Assembly: GCA_910578555.1 (NCBI GenBank)
Contig: CAJTPS010000018.1
Coordinates: 13,331-77,330 of the forward strand
Direction: 5' to 3'
Source: an uncultured Lachnospiraceae bacterium
GTDB taxonomy: Bacteria > Bacillota > Clostridia > Lachnospirales > Lachnospiraceae
Length of the DNA stretch: 64,000 bases
Shown: piece after piece, positions 1-8,218 of the stretch
Numbering within the stretch: the first letter of the stretch is position 1
Layout of the letters: each line of letters starts with the position of its first letter
Notes under the pieces: generated by a model
Told to the model about the DNA's origin: nothing
What the model saw: the letters and a program-made list of their open reading frames with translations, nothing else
Database searches by the model: none
Position numbers and translations under genes: made by a program

Positions 1-829
1 GCAGGTTCAGCGCGTCTTGCGGGCGTTTCAAGTCCAACAGGGTATATCCGTAGGATTCCACCATTGTCTGTACATAATCCATGGCAGGATCTACATCCAT
101 GGCAAGCCCCAGATCATAACAGCGGCAGGCGTTCTCATAGTCCTGCAGTTTGCGGTAACTCTGTCCTAACTGATAGTAGAGATAAGGATCGGCACCGTGG
201 GCCTCCAATTCTTTTTCCAAAAGGGCTATGTTGCGCTTTGATTTCATACGCATCTCTTCCCCGGAGCCGTCGTAACCGACATGCAGCACCTCGATCGGGG
301 CACAATAAACCTGCTTGACAGGCATAAGATCCGCTTCTGTGTCCGGCACAGCGGAAGCGGCAGAGGGGTTATCACCAGTAATCGGCGTAAGCTGTTCATG
401 CACAGCGCCCGTAAAACGGTAATAAAGGCGATTTACGAAACGGCTGACGCGCACCCGGTCATAGGAAGTCCGCCCGTTTTCGGTAAAGCGGTTGCGGATG
501 AGAATACGCCCGGCACAATGTGCATATTGCTCCATACACTTTTGTAATGCAACGGTGTCTAAAACCTCCAGATATTCGTCACAGTCCAGAGATAGTATCC
601 AATCATGGGAGGCTTTTTGCATGGCAAAATTTTTAGCGGCGCTGAAATCGTTACACCAGTCAAAATGAAAAATCCGGTCGGTGTATTTCTGTGCCAGCGC
701 CACGGTACGGTCCGTCGAGCCTGTGTCAGCCAGCACGATCTCGAACCCGTAGGGCTGCAGACGTTTCAGACATTCTTCTATATGCTTTTCTTCGTTTCTG
801 GCAATTATGCAGACGGATATAGGCAGCAC
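1..829 (-). CDS. Family 2 glycosyltransferase with TPR-like tail, partial (C-terminus beyond window)
   Basis: I translated this from the complement because the gene runs off the left edge. It begins at a GTG (829-827) preceded by an AAGGAAGGG ribosome binding site, giving a product that opens VLPISVCIIARNEE, the GT-A nucleotide-sugar fold start, followed by ADTGSTDRT and the metal-binding LDCDEYLE. The remainder is helical and TPR-like (for example YYQLGQSYRKLQDYENA). It is a paralogue of the adjacent gene at 844-1971, whose stop lies 14 bp upstream of this start, so the two form an operon on the minus strand. The role is inferred: sugar transfer to a cell-envelope glycan or protein. The acceptor and donor are unknown. 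About 276 codons are visible. Confidence 0.85.
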   Translation of the reverse strand, partial: MLPISVCIIARNEEKHIEECLKRLQPYGFEIVLADTGSTDRTVALAQKYTDRIFHFDWCNDFSAAKNFAMQKASHDWILSLDCDEYLEVLDTVALQKCMEQYAHCAGRILIRNRFTENGRTSYDRVRVSRFVNRLYYRFTGAVHEQLTPITGDNPSAASAVPDTEADLMPVKQVYCAPIEVLHVGYDGSGEEMRMKSKRNIALLEKELEAHGADPYLYYQLGQSYRKLQDYENACRCYDLGLAMDVDPAMDYVQTMVESYGYTLLDLKRPQDALNL

Positions 830-843
830 GGCAGTTCCCTTCC

Positions 844-1971
844 TTAAACAGATTTATATAATGTCTGGTTTATAACCGCACCGCTTCCGGATACCGTGCG
901 TCCGCCTGCAGGGATCTCAGAAGCGGTAAGCTCTTTCAATTTCCTGACGGCAGGTTCATAGTCGCCGCATTTCCTATAGTATGTACGGGCTTCGCTCAAA
1001 TTGCCCATGCTCTCATAGATGGAGGCGATATTATAGTTGGCGCGATAGCTGTTGACGCCTTTGCGGGAGTAGGAGGAAAGCGTGGTTGCCTTCCGGAACT
1101 CTTCGATCGCCTTGTCGTTTAGTCCCCTTTTCATATAGATCATGCCCATCAGATAGACGAAATCCGCGCGGTGGGAGAACAACTCATACTTATCCAGGAG
1201 TTTCATGGCAAGATCATATTTGGCCAGTTCTACCAGACAATAACCATAGGTTTCCGCCATGCTCTGCACAAAGGCGGAGCGGGGATCGGCATTCAGTTCC
1301 AGACCTTTCTGGTAGTAGTGCGCCGCTTTCTCCAGATCATTTAATGAGATATAGTTCTGACCGAGCTGGAAATAGATATAGGGGCTCGGTCCCTTGATCG
1401 CCAGATCGTGCAGCAGCATTTCCAGATTACGGGTAGCGCGCATGCGTTTATCGGATTCAGACACATATCCCTCATGATAGAAGGTCAGCGGAATCTCGAA
1501 AGAATCCGGTTCGCCGCCGGTGAGCAGACATACCTGTTCATGGATGCTGCCCTCATAATGACAGTACCGGCGGTTGAACAGCCGGCCGATGCGCTCCGAC
1601 TGGATGGAACGTATACCCTGAACGATATAGGGATTATTACGGGTGATCATGCCCATGGAGCGGCTGTTTTCTTCTAACACATCCTCTAATTCGGCCAGAT
1701 TGACATTTTCCAGATATTCGTCGCAGTCTATGATCAGCACCCAGTCGTTGGAAGCCTGCTGGATGGAGAAGTTTCTGGCGGCGCTGAAGTCATCGCACCA
1801 TGCGAAGTGAAACACCTTGTCCGCGTACTTGTGGGCAACCTCAACGGTTCGGTCCACAGAACCCGTATCGACGACAATGACTTCAAATTTGCACGGGCGA
1901 AGCCGCTTGAGGCATTCTTCTATATGATTGTCTTCATTCTTTGCGATCATGCATACTGAGATAGGGTTCAT
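844..1971 (-). CDS. Family 2 glycosyltransferase with C-terminal TPR repeats
   Basis: The 375-residue product starts MNPISVCMIAKNEDNHIEE, a GT2 fold beginning, followed by VDTGSVDRTVE and IDCDEYLE (DxD-like metal site, about residues 82-88). Residues from about 200 onward form TPR-like helical pairs (YFQLGQNYISLNDLEKAAHY, VYLMGMIYMKRGLNDKAIEE, ANYNIASIYESMGNLSEA). This GT-plus-TPR arrangement is known from Firmicutes glycosyltransferases that modify proteins or envelope polymers. The actual substrate is not evident. ATG at 1971 has AGGTGATATC just upstream. It precedes and is probably cotranscribed with the paralogue at 1-829. A 9-bp-arm palindrome (1990-2009) lies just upstream of the start and could be an operator. 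Confidence 0.9.
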   Translation of the reverse strand: MNPISVCMIAKNEDNHIEECLKRLRPCKFEVIVVDTGSVDRTVEVAHKYADKVFHFAWCDDFSAARNFSIQQASNDWVLIIDCDEYLENVNLAELEDVLEENSRSMGMITRNNPYIVQGIRSIQSERIGRLFNRRYCHYEGSIHEQVCLLTGGEPDSFEIPLTFYHEGYVSESDKRMRATRNLEMLLHDLAIKGPSPYIYFQLGQNYISLNDLEKAAHYYQKGLELNADPRSAFVQSMAETYGYCLVELAKYDLAMKLLDKYELFSHRADFVYLMGMIYMKRGLNDKAIEEFRKATTLSSYSRKGVNSYRANYNIASIYESMGNLSEARTYYRKCGDYEPAVRKLKELTASEIPAGGRTVSGSGAVINQTLYKSV

Positions 1972-1989
1972 GATATCACCTCTTCACCT

Positions 1990-2009
1990 GTGTGAAGATT
2001 TCTTCACAC
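1990..2009. promoter_or_regulatory. Palindrome upstream of glycosyltransferase genes (candidate operator)
   Basis: GTGTGAAGA and TCTTCACAC form perfect 9-bp arms separated by TT, about 18 bp upstream of the minus-strand glycosyltransferase start. No regulator is identified. A similar GTGTGAA/TTCACAC palindrome is found at 7836-7856. Confidence 0.45.
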
Positions 2010-2205
2010 GTTTCTATCATATATATTAGCATTTTCTGCATGTTACGACAATAAAATATTTTGTTGTGTCCTGGCAAAAAAAGAACAGAATTAGGAAAAA
2101 AGTACCAGACTTATTGCACAAAAATAAAGTAAAAAATAGAGGCAAAATGACGATATTGACGGAATATCGTTTAATAAGCGTTTCGCTGGTTCCTTTTTTT
2201 GGAGC

Positions 2206-2227
2206 TTTGTGATATAATTTTCACAAA
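2206..2227 (+). promoter_or_regulatory. TATAAT box inside a 7-bp inverted repeat, upstream of HTH gene
   Basis: TATAAT (2213-2218) sits in the 8-nt loop between TTTGTGA (2206-2212) and TCACAAA (2221-2227). It lies about 45 bp before the start of the HTH gene at 2263. I see no good -35 at the usual spacing, so the promoter may be activated or controlled by a protein binding the palindrome. The HTH product itself is a natural candidate, by inference only. Confidence 0.45.
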
Positions 2228-2262
2228 ACAAAATCAGAATCATACACTATAGGAGGGCTAAC

Positions 2263-2607
2263 ATGACAAAGGCAGAAATTTTAAAGGCAGAAATCCTGAA
2301 GCAGTATAAGAGTGTCAGACAGTTCGCGATCGAGATGGAGATACCGTATTCCACTCTGGTTACCGCCCTGGATAGAGGTATCGAGGGAATGGCGTATGGC
2401 ACTGTGATCAGAATGTGTGACAAACTGAACCTGAATCCGGTTGACTTTACACCGCTTAACCAGAAGAGCGTGCTTGGCAGCAAGATTATGGAGAACCGTG
2501 TGATGCAGTATTATGTGAAGCTGAACAAGACAGGACGCAAGAAGGCATTAGAGTTGATGGAAGATTATGCGCAGCTGGAAAAATATAAGGCAGTAGAGGA
2601 GAATTGA
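2263..2607 (+). CDS. Small HTH (Cro/CI-like) regulator
   Basis: The 114-residue product has an XRE-like helix-turn-helix over about residues 13-66 (QFAIEMEIPYSTLVTALDRG, then VIRMCDKLNLNPVDFTPL) and a helical C-terminus. This architecture is typical of short DNA-binding regulators in Clostridia. ATG follows a strong TAGGAGGG site. Its TGA stop overlaps the ATG of the UDP-galactopyranose mutase gene (TGATG), so the two are translationally coupled. Which genes it controls is unknown. The palindrome around its own -10 box is consistent with autoregulation, but this is inference. Confidence 0.8.
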   Translation: MTKAEILKAEILKQYKSVRQFAIEMEIPYSTLVTALDRGIEGMAYGTVIRMCDKLNLNPVDFTPLNQKSVLGSKIMENRVMQYYVKLNKTGRKKALELMEDYAQLEKYKAVEEN

Positions 2608-3743
2608 TGCAGTACGATTATCTGATAGTAGGCGCCGGCTTGTTCGGTGCCGTGTTCGCACGTGAGATGAGGCAGCGGGGCAGAAGGGTGCTCGTGATTG
2701 ACAGAAGGGAGCATATAGCCGGAAATATCTATACGGAGTCTGTGATGGACATCCAGGTACATCGGTACGGAGCACATATTTTTCACACTTCCGACAAGAA
2801 AATATGGGACTATGTCAATCAGTTTGCCGAATTTAATCATTATATAAATTCACCGATTGCATATTATAAGGGAGAATTGTATAATCTCCCTTTTAATATG
2901 AATACATTTAGTAAAATGTGGGGCGTGGTAACGCCGGCGCAGGCGCGCGAGAAGATTGCGGAACAGATTGAGAAACTGCAGATCACGGAGCCTAAGAACC
3001 TGGAGGAGCAGGCGCTTTCGCTCGTTGGCACAGACGTCTATGAGAAGCTGGTAAAAGGCTATACGGAGAAACAGTGGGGAAGAGATTGCAAGGATCTTCC
3101 GTCCTTTATCATTAAGAGGCTGCCGCTTCGGTTTACTTATGATAACAACTATTTCAATGACCGTTATCAGGGGATTCCTGTCGGAGGGTATACCCTTATG
3201 GTAGAGAATATGCTACAGGGGATCGAGGTACGGACGGGAATTTCTTATCAGGAATTTGCCGTGGAGCAGGAGATAGACGGTTTGCCAATGATCATCGACA
3301 GGGAGGGCAATACTTACCGCAAGGTGGTGTATACCGGAATGATGGATGAGTATTTCGATCATTGTCTGGGACATCTGGAATACCGGTCTCTTCGGTTTGA
3401 GACACAGGAACTTCCGGAGTGTGATAATTATCAGGGAAACGCTGTGGTAAATTACACGGAACGGGAGGTTCCCTACACGCGGATCATCGAGCATAAGCAT
3501 TTTACGTTCGGGACGCAGCCGGGCACGGTAATTACCAGAGAGTATCCGGCACAGTGGCGGGAGGGGGATGAGCCTTACTATCCGGTCAATGATGAGCGCA
3601 ATGACGATCTTTTCAAGCAATATCTTGCACTGGCGGCAAAGAAGGAACATGTGATCTTCGGCGGCCGCTTAGGACAGTACCGTTATTATGATATGGATAA
3701 GGTGATCGCCGCGGCGCTTGAAACGGTAGCTGAGTGTGAATGA
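2607..3743 (+). CDS. glf: UDP-galactopyranose mutase
   Basis: This flavoenzyme interconverts UDP-galactopyranose and UDP-galactofuranose, supplying Galf for surface glycans. The N-terminus carries the FAD-binding Rossmann signature (YLIVGAGLFGAVFAREM), followed by family motifs HIFHTSD, FNMNTFSKMWG, YTEKQWG and, near the end, FGGRLGQYRYYDMDKVI. Length (378 aa) matches the family. I place the start at ATG 2607, which overlaps the stop of the upstream HTH gene; an in-frame TTG three bases earlier is less likely. Coupling to an HTH gene and proximity to glycosyltransferases suggests a role in envelope polysaccharide synthesis. It is followed by imperfect stem-loops (3788-3802) without a clear T-tract. 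Confidence 0.95.
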   Translation: MQYDYLIVGAGLFGAVFAREMRQRGRRVLVIDRREHIAGNIYTESVMDIQVHRYGAHIFHTSDKKIWDYVNQFAEFNHYINSPIAYYKGELYNLPFNMNTFSKMWGVVTPAQAREKIAEQIEKLQITEPKNLEEQALSLVGTDVYEKLVKGYTEKQWGRDCKDLPSFIIKRLPLRFTYDNNYFNDRYQGIPVGGYTLMVENMLQGIEVRTGISYQEFAVEQEIDGLPMIIDREGNTYRKVVYTGMMDEYFDHCLGHLEYRSLRFETQELPECDNYQGNAVVNYTEREVPYTRIIEHKHFTFGTQPGTVITREYPAQWREGDEPYYPVNDERNDDLFKQYLALAAKKEHVIFGGRLGQYRYYDMDKVIAAALETVAECE

Positions 3744-3882
3744 AAATACCATTCCCAGCGTGAGAAAAGCACTCATGCGGAAGAACCGTCCGCAGAGCGG
3801 ACTTGCTGCAAGCAGCATTCTTCCCACGCATTGAAATGCCGCAGAGTGAATTATGGGGAATAACTGTAACAGAAAATCCACG

Positions 3883-3947
3883 GGCAGAGTATTGACAAGT
3901 ATCAGTACTCTGCCTATAATATGAGTTGATAGTTTGAGTATCAAAGT
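3883..3947 (+). promoter_or_regulatory. Consensus promoter with flanking inverted repeat and FabT-like operator
   Basis: TTGACA (3892-3897) and TATAAT (3915-3920) are separated by exactly 17 bp. A perfect 9-bp inverted repeat, GGCAGAGTA (3883-3891) and TACTCTGCC (3906-3914), brackets the -35 box and abuts the -10 box. Just downstream of the expected transcription start is AGTTTGAGTATCAAAGT (3931-3947), which matches my recollection of the FabT (MarR-family) operator that represses fatty-acid synthesis genes in lactic acid bacteria and streptococci. This would tie the carboxyltransferase gene to lipid metabolism. Confidence 0.75.
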
Positions 3948-4065
3948 ATTGGAAGCTCAAATTAACACACAGGTGTTACAGGAAAGAAGGTTCAGACACG
4001 GAAAGTGTGTGCGCAAGGTGCATTATGATGATTCAGACCATGGCGAAGCGGAGGAGACGGGGATC

Positions 4066-5682
4066 ATGAAATGGAACGAAGCGATTAAAGAACTGGATAC
4101 CAGAAGACAGAAGGCTCTTTTAGGCGGCGGACCGAACAGGATAGAGAAGCAGCACGCTGCCGGCAAGATGACTGCAAGGGAGCGGATCGAGGTGTTGCTT
4201 GATCCGGGGACTTTTGTGGAAGTGGACGGATTTATGGAGTCACGTATAGACGATTTTGATCTGGATAAGAGAAGGGTGCCGGGGGACGGTGTCGTGACGG
4301 GATACGGTGAGATCGACGGCCGGCAGGTATTTGTGGCGAGCGAAGATTTTACGGTGATCGGGGGAACACTGGGAGAATATCATTCTTTTAAGATATGCAG
4401 GATTCAGGATATGGCGATGGAGATGAAAGCACCGCTTATCTGCATCAATGACAGCGGCGGTGCCAGAATAGAGGAAGGCATCTCATCCCTGAGCGGTTAC
4501 AGCGGCATGTTCCTGCGTCATACGAAGGCGTCGGGCGTGATTCCGCAGATTGCGGTGATCTTAGGACCTTGTTCCGGCGGTGCGTGCTATGCGCCGGCGA
4601 TCTGTGACTTTATCTTTATGGTGAAAGATATATCCAAGATGTTTATTACCGGACCGAATGTCGTTAAGACCGTTATTAATGAAGAAGTGTCCGTGGAGGA
4701 ACTGGGCGGTTCGGACGTGCACGCAAAGAAGAGCGGTGTGTCACATTTTACGTATGATACGGAAAACGAATGTCTGATGGGTGTGCGGAAACTGTTGTCA
4801 TATCTGCCGAGCAGCTGGACGGAGAAACCGCCGGTTATCAATAATAAAGAAAGACAGAGCATCCTGCCCCGTGTAGGCAAGGTTTTCGGCAAGGTGGAAA
4901 ACGGCAAGGTGGCTTCGTCCATGAAGGCGAAAGCTGCCAAGATCATGGATATCGTACCGGACAATTCCAGACACGCATATGACGTCAAGGAAGTCATTGA
5001 CTGTATCGTAGACGAGGGAAGCTTCTTTGAAGTCCAGAAAGAGTTTGCCACAAATGCGGTGACCGGCTTTAGCAGAATGGAAGGTAAAGTGGTAGGACTT
5101 GTGGCGAATCAGCCCAATTCCATGGGCGGTTCCCTGGATTATCATGCGTCTGATAAGATTGCAAGATTTATCCGTTTCTGTGACTGCTTCAACATTCCGC
5201 TGATCACGCTGATCGATGTACCGGCATTCCTGCCCGGCACGGCGCAGGAGCATAACGGTATTATCCGGCACGGCGCGAAGATTCTATATGCCTATTCCGA
5301 GGCGACGGTGCCGAAGATCTCACTGATTATGCGTAAAGCATACGGCGGCGCTTATATTGCAATGAACTCCAAGGAGATGGGCGCGGATATTGTCTACGCA
5401 TGGCCCATTGCCGAGATCGCGGTTATGGGGGCGGACGGCGCCGTAAATATTGCGTTCAAGCGTAAGATCAAGGCGGCGGCAGATCCGGAGGCCATGCGCG
5501 CGCAGTGTAAAGCGGAGTATGAAGCGCGGTTCCTGAATCCTTACGTGGCGGCCGCAAGAGGATATGTGAACGAGGTCATCAAGCCGGAAGAGACGAGAGA
5601 GGCACTGGTGCGGGCGCTTAGGGGACTGAAGAACAAGCAGACCAAAGCCCCTGAGAAAAAACACGGAAACATACCCCTCTAG
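4066..5682 (+). CDS. Biotin-dependent acyl-CoA carboxyltransferase (acetyl-/propionyl-CoA carboxylase beta or MmdA type)
   Basis: The 538-residue product is a tandem crotonase-fold carboxyltransferase like PccB or MmdA, which moves carboxyl groups between carboxybiotin and an acyl-CoA. Recognisable segments are KMTARERIEVLLDPGTF, SEDFTVIGGTLGE, CINDSGGARIEEG and GPCSGGACYAPA in the N-terminal half, and DVPAFLPGTAQE and RKAYGGAYIAMNSK in the C-terminal half. A longer frame opens at a TTG (3934), but that codon lies in the operator and near the transcription start. ATG 4066, with GGAGGAGACGGGG upstream, fits the family N-terminus. No biotin carrier, biotin carboxylase or membrane decarboxylase subunit is adjacent, so substrate (acetyl, propionyl, methylmalonyl) is open. 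The FabT-like site favours acetyl-CoA carboxylation for fatty acid synthesis. Confidence 0.88.
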   Translation: MKWNEAIKELDTRRQKALLGGGPNRIEKQHAAGKMTARERIEVLLDPGTFVEVDGFMESRIDDFDLDKRRVPGDGVVTGYGEIDGRQVFVASEDFTVIGGTLGEYHSFKICRIQDMAMEMKAPLICINDSGGARIEEGISSLSGYSGMFLRHTKASGVIPQIAVILGPCSGGACYAPAICDFIFMVKDISKMFITGPNVVKTVINEEVSVEELGGSDVHAKKSGVSHFTYDTENECLMGVRKLLSYLPSSWTEKPPVINNKERQSILPRVGKVFGKVENGKVASSMKAKAAKIMDIVPDNSRHAYDVKEVIDCIVDEGSFFEVQKEFATNAVTGFSRMEGKVVGLVANQPNSMGGSLDYHASDKIARFIRFCDCFNIPLITLIDVPAFLPGTAQEHNGIIRHGAKILYAYSEATVPKISLIMRKAYGGAYIAMNSKEMGADIVYAWPIAEIAVMGADGAVNIAFKRKIKAAADPEAMRAQCKAEYEARFLNPYVAAARGYVNEVIKPEETREALVRALRGLKNKQTKAPEKKHGNIPL

Positions 5683-5763
5683 ATGAAAAAGAAAACAGAC
5701 GTCGCAAGGCGCGGGTCTGCGATCCTCAAAACCGAAAATAAAATCCCGACGGGATGAAACGGC

Positions 5764-5791
5764 AAACGACAGATCTTCCGATCTGTCGTTT
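5764..5791. terminator. Bidirectional terminator between convergent genes
   Basis: AAACGACAGATC and GATCTGTCGTTT form a 12-bp perfect stem with a TTCC loop. The outer A/T pairs give a T-run on either strand, and the stem lies between the carboxyltransferase gene (+) and the FliD-like gene (-). Confidence 0.85.
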
Positions 5792-5836
5792 CTAATAGTA
5801 ATTTACCGGTTATCAGGTTGAGCGGACCATGAATCA

Positions 5837-7150
5837 TTAACAATAACCGTTAAACATCATGCCGCTGTAGGCGCTCGTGATATACGGACTGGCGAAGTTC
5901 TTGCCGGGATTCTTGTATGCCACGATTACGTTATTGACATAATTCATCGGGTCCAGGGACACCTGGTTAGACTTGCGCAGTACCGAGTTCGTGAAACTCT
6001 TCATCGGTGAAAAAGCTTCCTTCGCGTTATCGCTCATAGCGGTCTGACGCAGCGCCGCGTCATCGACTTCCAATGTGCCGTCCAGATTCAGATTCAGTCC
6101 GACGGAAGTAAGATCGCTGGCATAGACCCGTGCAACACTGCTCATTTCATTAAAAAGCCGGTTGCTCTTTGGCTGGTTATCACTGTATTCCGCCACGGCA
6201 TGCAGGAAAGAATTAAAACCCTGCACCAGCGTGTTGATATTCTCCGTAAGCGATTCCACATCCGTCTTAAGCCCGATGGAAGCGGTCTCACCTTCCATAC
6301 TGCTTAAACCGGTCAGTTCTACCTCGTAAGCGTGAGCCAGCGTAAAACGGTTGGAAGTAGAAGAGCTTTCCTCACCGTTCACGATGTAGGATGCGTTAGT
6401 CGGTTGTACGGATACATGATCCAGCCCGAAATAGTCTACCGCACCGGAGGTCTTACTCGTCCTGTGATCGGATATTTTATAGATATAAGGCTTATTATCC
6501 TTAAGCCCGGTAGAGTTGGATTCCATTCTTAAATAAGAAGTGTTGTCCTCTCCGGAGATCACCTGTGCCGTGATGCCGATATTGGCGTTGGTGACCAGGC
6601 GCGCCAGACGATCCTGCACATCCCTGTTTGTGTCGGTAGGCTTGATGCTGAACTGAAATTCATAATTCAGTCCGTCAATACCGATATCAAAAGAGTAGGT
6701 GTCGGGCGTAAGTGCTACAACTTCATCATTCGGAAGGAATTTCCCTGTATTTACCTGTGAGGATGCCAGCTGGTTTACTTCGACGTCATAGGCAGGCAGA
6801 TCGTCAGTTGACCTGGCGGAGCCGATAAAAGAAGCTTTTGCGATATTCGGGTTGCTGGAATAAGCCACCTTTTTATTCAGAAGCTCATCTTCATCCAATC
6901 CGCCGAGTGAAGCGATCGTATTGCGCAGTTCACGTGCATTTTCTTTTACACTGATGGCAAACCGCTGTGAATCCTTACTGGTATCTAAGATATACAGAGG
7001 GGATTCCTTATTCATTTTGACAATGGAATTATAGACGCCGCGCAGTTCGCTCTTCTTATGAGAGTCATAAGGCGTACTGGATTTCGGCGCGTAGGTAGTC
7101 ATATAGAAGTTGTATACATTGTTCAGATTATGAATCGTATTATAAGACAC
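5837..7150 (-). CDS. FliD-like (flagellar hook-associated protein 2-like) protein
   Basis: The 437-residue product has features of the FliD capping-protein family: an N-terminal helical region (NTIHNLNNVYNFYM), a long beta-rich centre (YDVEVNQLASSQVN, YSFDIGIDGLNYEFQFSI) and a helical end (SLTENINTLVQGFNSFLHAV, VGLNLNLDGTLEVDDAAL). The frame extends to ATG 7171, but the ribosome binding site AAAGGAGGGGG lies inside that extension and points to GTG 7150-7148, giving VSYNTIHNLN. No other flagellar genes are in the window, so it may belong to a dispersed flagellar regulon or be a surface protein that reuses the fold. No signal peptide is visible, as expected for flagellar type III export. Confidence 0.7.
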   Translation of the reverse strand: MSYNTIHNLNNVYNFYMTTYAPKSSTPYDSHKKSELRGVYNSIVKMNKESPLYILDTSKDSQRFAISVKENARELRNTIASLGGLDEDELLNKKVAYSSNPNIAKASFIGSARSTDDLPAYDVEVNQLASSQVNTGKFLPNDEVVALTPDTYSFDIGIDGLNYEFQFSIKPTDTNRDVQDRLARLVTNANIGITAQVISGEDNTSYLRMESNSTGLKDNKPYIYKISDHRTSKTSGAVDYFGLDHVSVQPTNASYIVNGEESSSTSNRFTLAHAYEVELTGLSSMEGETASIGLKTDVESLTENINTLVQGFNSFLHAVAEYSDNQPKSNRLFNEMSSVARVYASDLTSVGLNLNLDGTLEVDDAALRQTAMSDNAKEAFSPMKSFTNSVLRKSNQVSLDPMNYVNNVIVAYKNPGKNFASPYITSAYSGMMFNGYC

Positions 7151-7544
7151 AGTCCCCCTCCTTTCTTCCATGAAATATTCTCGGAACCTGTCAGATCATC
7201 GATAACTGCCGGTCGCTGTCCTTAGCATACAGTCCATCGATGCGGTATTATTCAGGAAAATCCTCAAAAGAGTATTCTATAACTCTATTTTATCACCGCA
7301 ATTATAGGAAATGCAAGCATATTGTAAGCTTTCTGGCCGAAAAACATCAGAAAATGTTGCCGGAAATTGCAGCAAGTGATCAAACCATGTTCGTTATTTA
7401 ATATGTATATCGTAGTGTAGATGACAAAAATGAAGAGGGAAAAACCATAAATTTAAAATATTTTATAAATAATGTACAGAGCTGTTCGGGAGAAGCGGTG
7501 TTCGAAGCTTTTCTGTTCGGCCATTCTATTTGTTGAAAAACAAG
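7151..7544. other. AT-rich intergenic region
   Basis: No open frame with a ribosome binding site and no convincing RNA gene is visible. On the minus strand TATAAT (complement of 7301-7306) could be the -10 for the FliD-like gene, but no good -35 accompanies it. Confidence 0.4.
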
Positions 7545-7573
7545 TTGACTTCGCGTGCGGCGTATGGTATATT
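7545..7573 (+). promoter_or_regulatory. Promoter for rpmG-secE-nusG
   Basis: TTGACT (7545-7550), a 17-bp spacer and TATATT (7568-7573) precede rpmG by about 85 bp. Confidence 0.7.
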
Positions 7574-7659
7574 GATTGAGCAAGATAGGATTTAGGTCTT
7601 TTTTTTATGCTCAAAAATAGTGACCAGCATGTCTGAATCATACACGTGGAGGTAGCAAG

Positions 7660-7809
7660 ATGCGTACAAAAATCACATTAGCATGCACAGAGTGCAAGCA
7701 GCGTAACTACAATACGACGAAGGACAAGAAGACTCATCCGGATCGTATGGAGACGAAGAAGTATTGCAGATTCTGTAAGACACATACTCTGCATAAGGAA
7801 ACAAAATAG
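7660..7809 (+). CDS. rpmG: 50S ribosomal protein L33
   Basis: This 49-residue protein (MRTKITLACTECKQRNYNTT...) is a component of the large ribosomal subunit. It carries two CxxC pairs (CTEC near residue 9 and CRFC near residue 36), so it is the zinc-binding form of L33. ATG 7660 follows GTGGAGGTAG. It is the first gene before secE and nusG, the usual order in Firmicutes. The Cys-containing and Cys-free L33 forms are known to be exchanged under zinc control in Bacillus. No zinc-regulator site is recognised here. Confidence 0.95.
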   Translation: MRTKITLACTECKQRNYNTTKDKKTHPDRMETKKYCRFCKTHTLHKETK

Positions 7810-7835
7810 TCGCCGGTTGTTTGGGCGAAGGGATT

Positions 7836-7856
7836 CGTGTGAAATTTTTTCACACG
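7836..7856. repeat. Inverted repeat between rpmG and secE
   Basis: CGTGTGAAA (7836-7844) and TTTCACACG (7848-7856) are perfect 9-bp arms with a TTT loop. It could act as a weak terminator or processing hairpin after rpmG, or be a protein-binding palindrome similar to that at 1990-2009. Confidence 0.5.
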
Positions 7857-7928
7857 CGGGATTTGTGTCCGTGCGTACTTGACACAAATCCGTTAATGTG
7901 CAAAAAGTGCGCAGGAAAGAGGATTAAC

Positions 7929-8147
7929 ATGGGAGATTCTGCAAAATCAGAAGGAGCGTCCAGAATTACGAAGTTTTGGGATGGCGTGAAAGCTGAATTT
8001 AAGAAAATCACTTGGCCTGATAAAGATGCCCTCTTGAAACAATCTATTGCGGTTGTTATTATTTCTGTTGCGGTTGGAGCTGTCATCACGATACTGGATT
8101 TCGGTCTGCAGTATGGTGTGGACTTCCTCACCACTTTTTCATTATAA
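7929..8147 (+). CDS. secE: Preprotein translocase subunit SecE
   Basis: The 72-residue product has the SecE amphipathic segment (FWDGVKAEFKKITWPDKDAL) followed by one membrane helix (SIAVVIISVAVGAVITILDF). This is the short single-span form found in most bacteria. It stabilises SecY in the SecYEG channel. A longer frame opens at 7821, but ATG 7929 with AAGAGGA upstream gives the family length. It is followed 71 bp later by nusG, the canonical pair. Confidence 0.95.
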   Translation: MGDSAKSEGASRITKFWDGVKAEFKKITWPDKDALLKQSIAVVIISVAVGAVITILDFGLQYGVDFLTTFSL

Positions 8148-8218
8148 AAAGTGCTGTAAACAGAATCTGAGAAAAGCATGATACAGGACTGACAAATCAT
8201 GCTGACGTGGAGGGACGT

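Noticed and set aside
3934..4065. N-terminal extension of the carboxyltransferase from a TTG
   Set aside because: The TTG lies at the expected transcription start, inside the FabT-like palindrome, and the extra residues have no family support.
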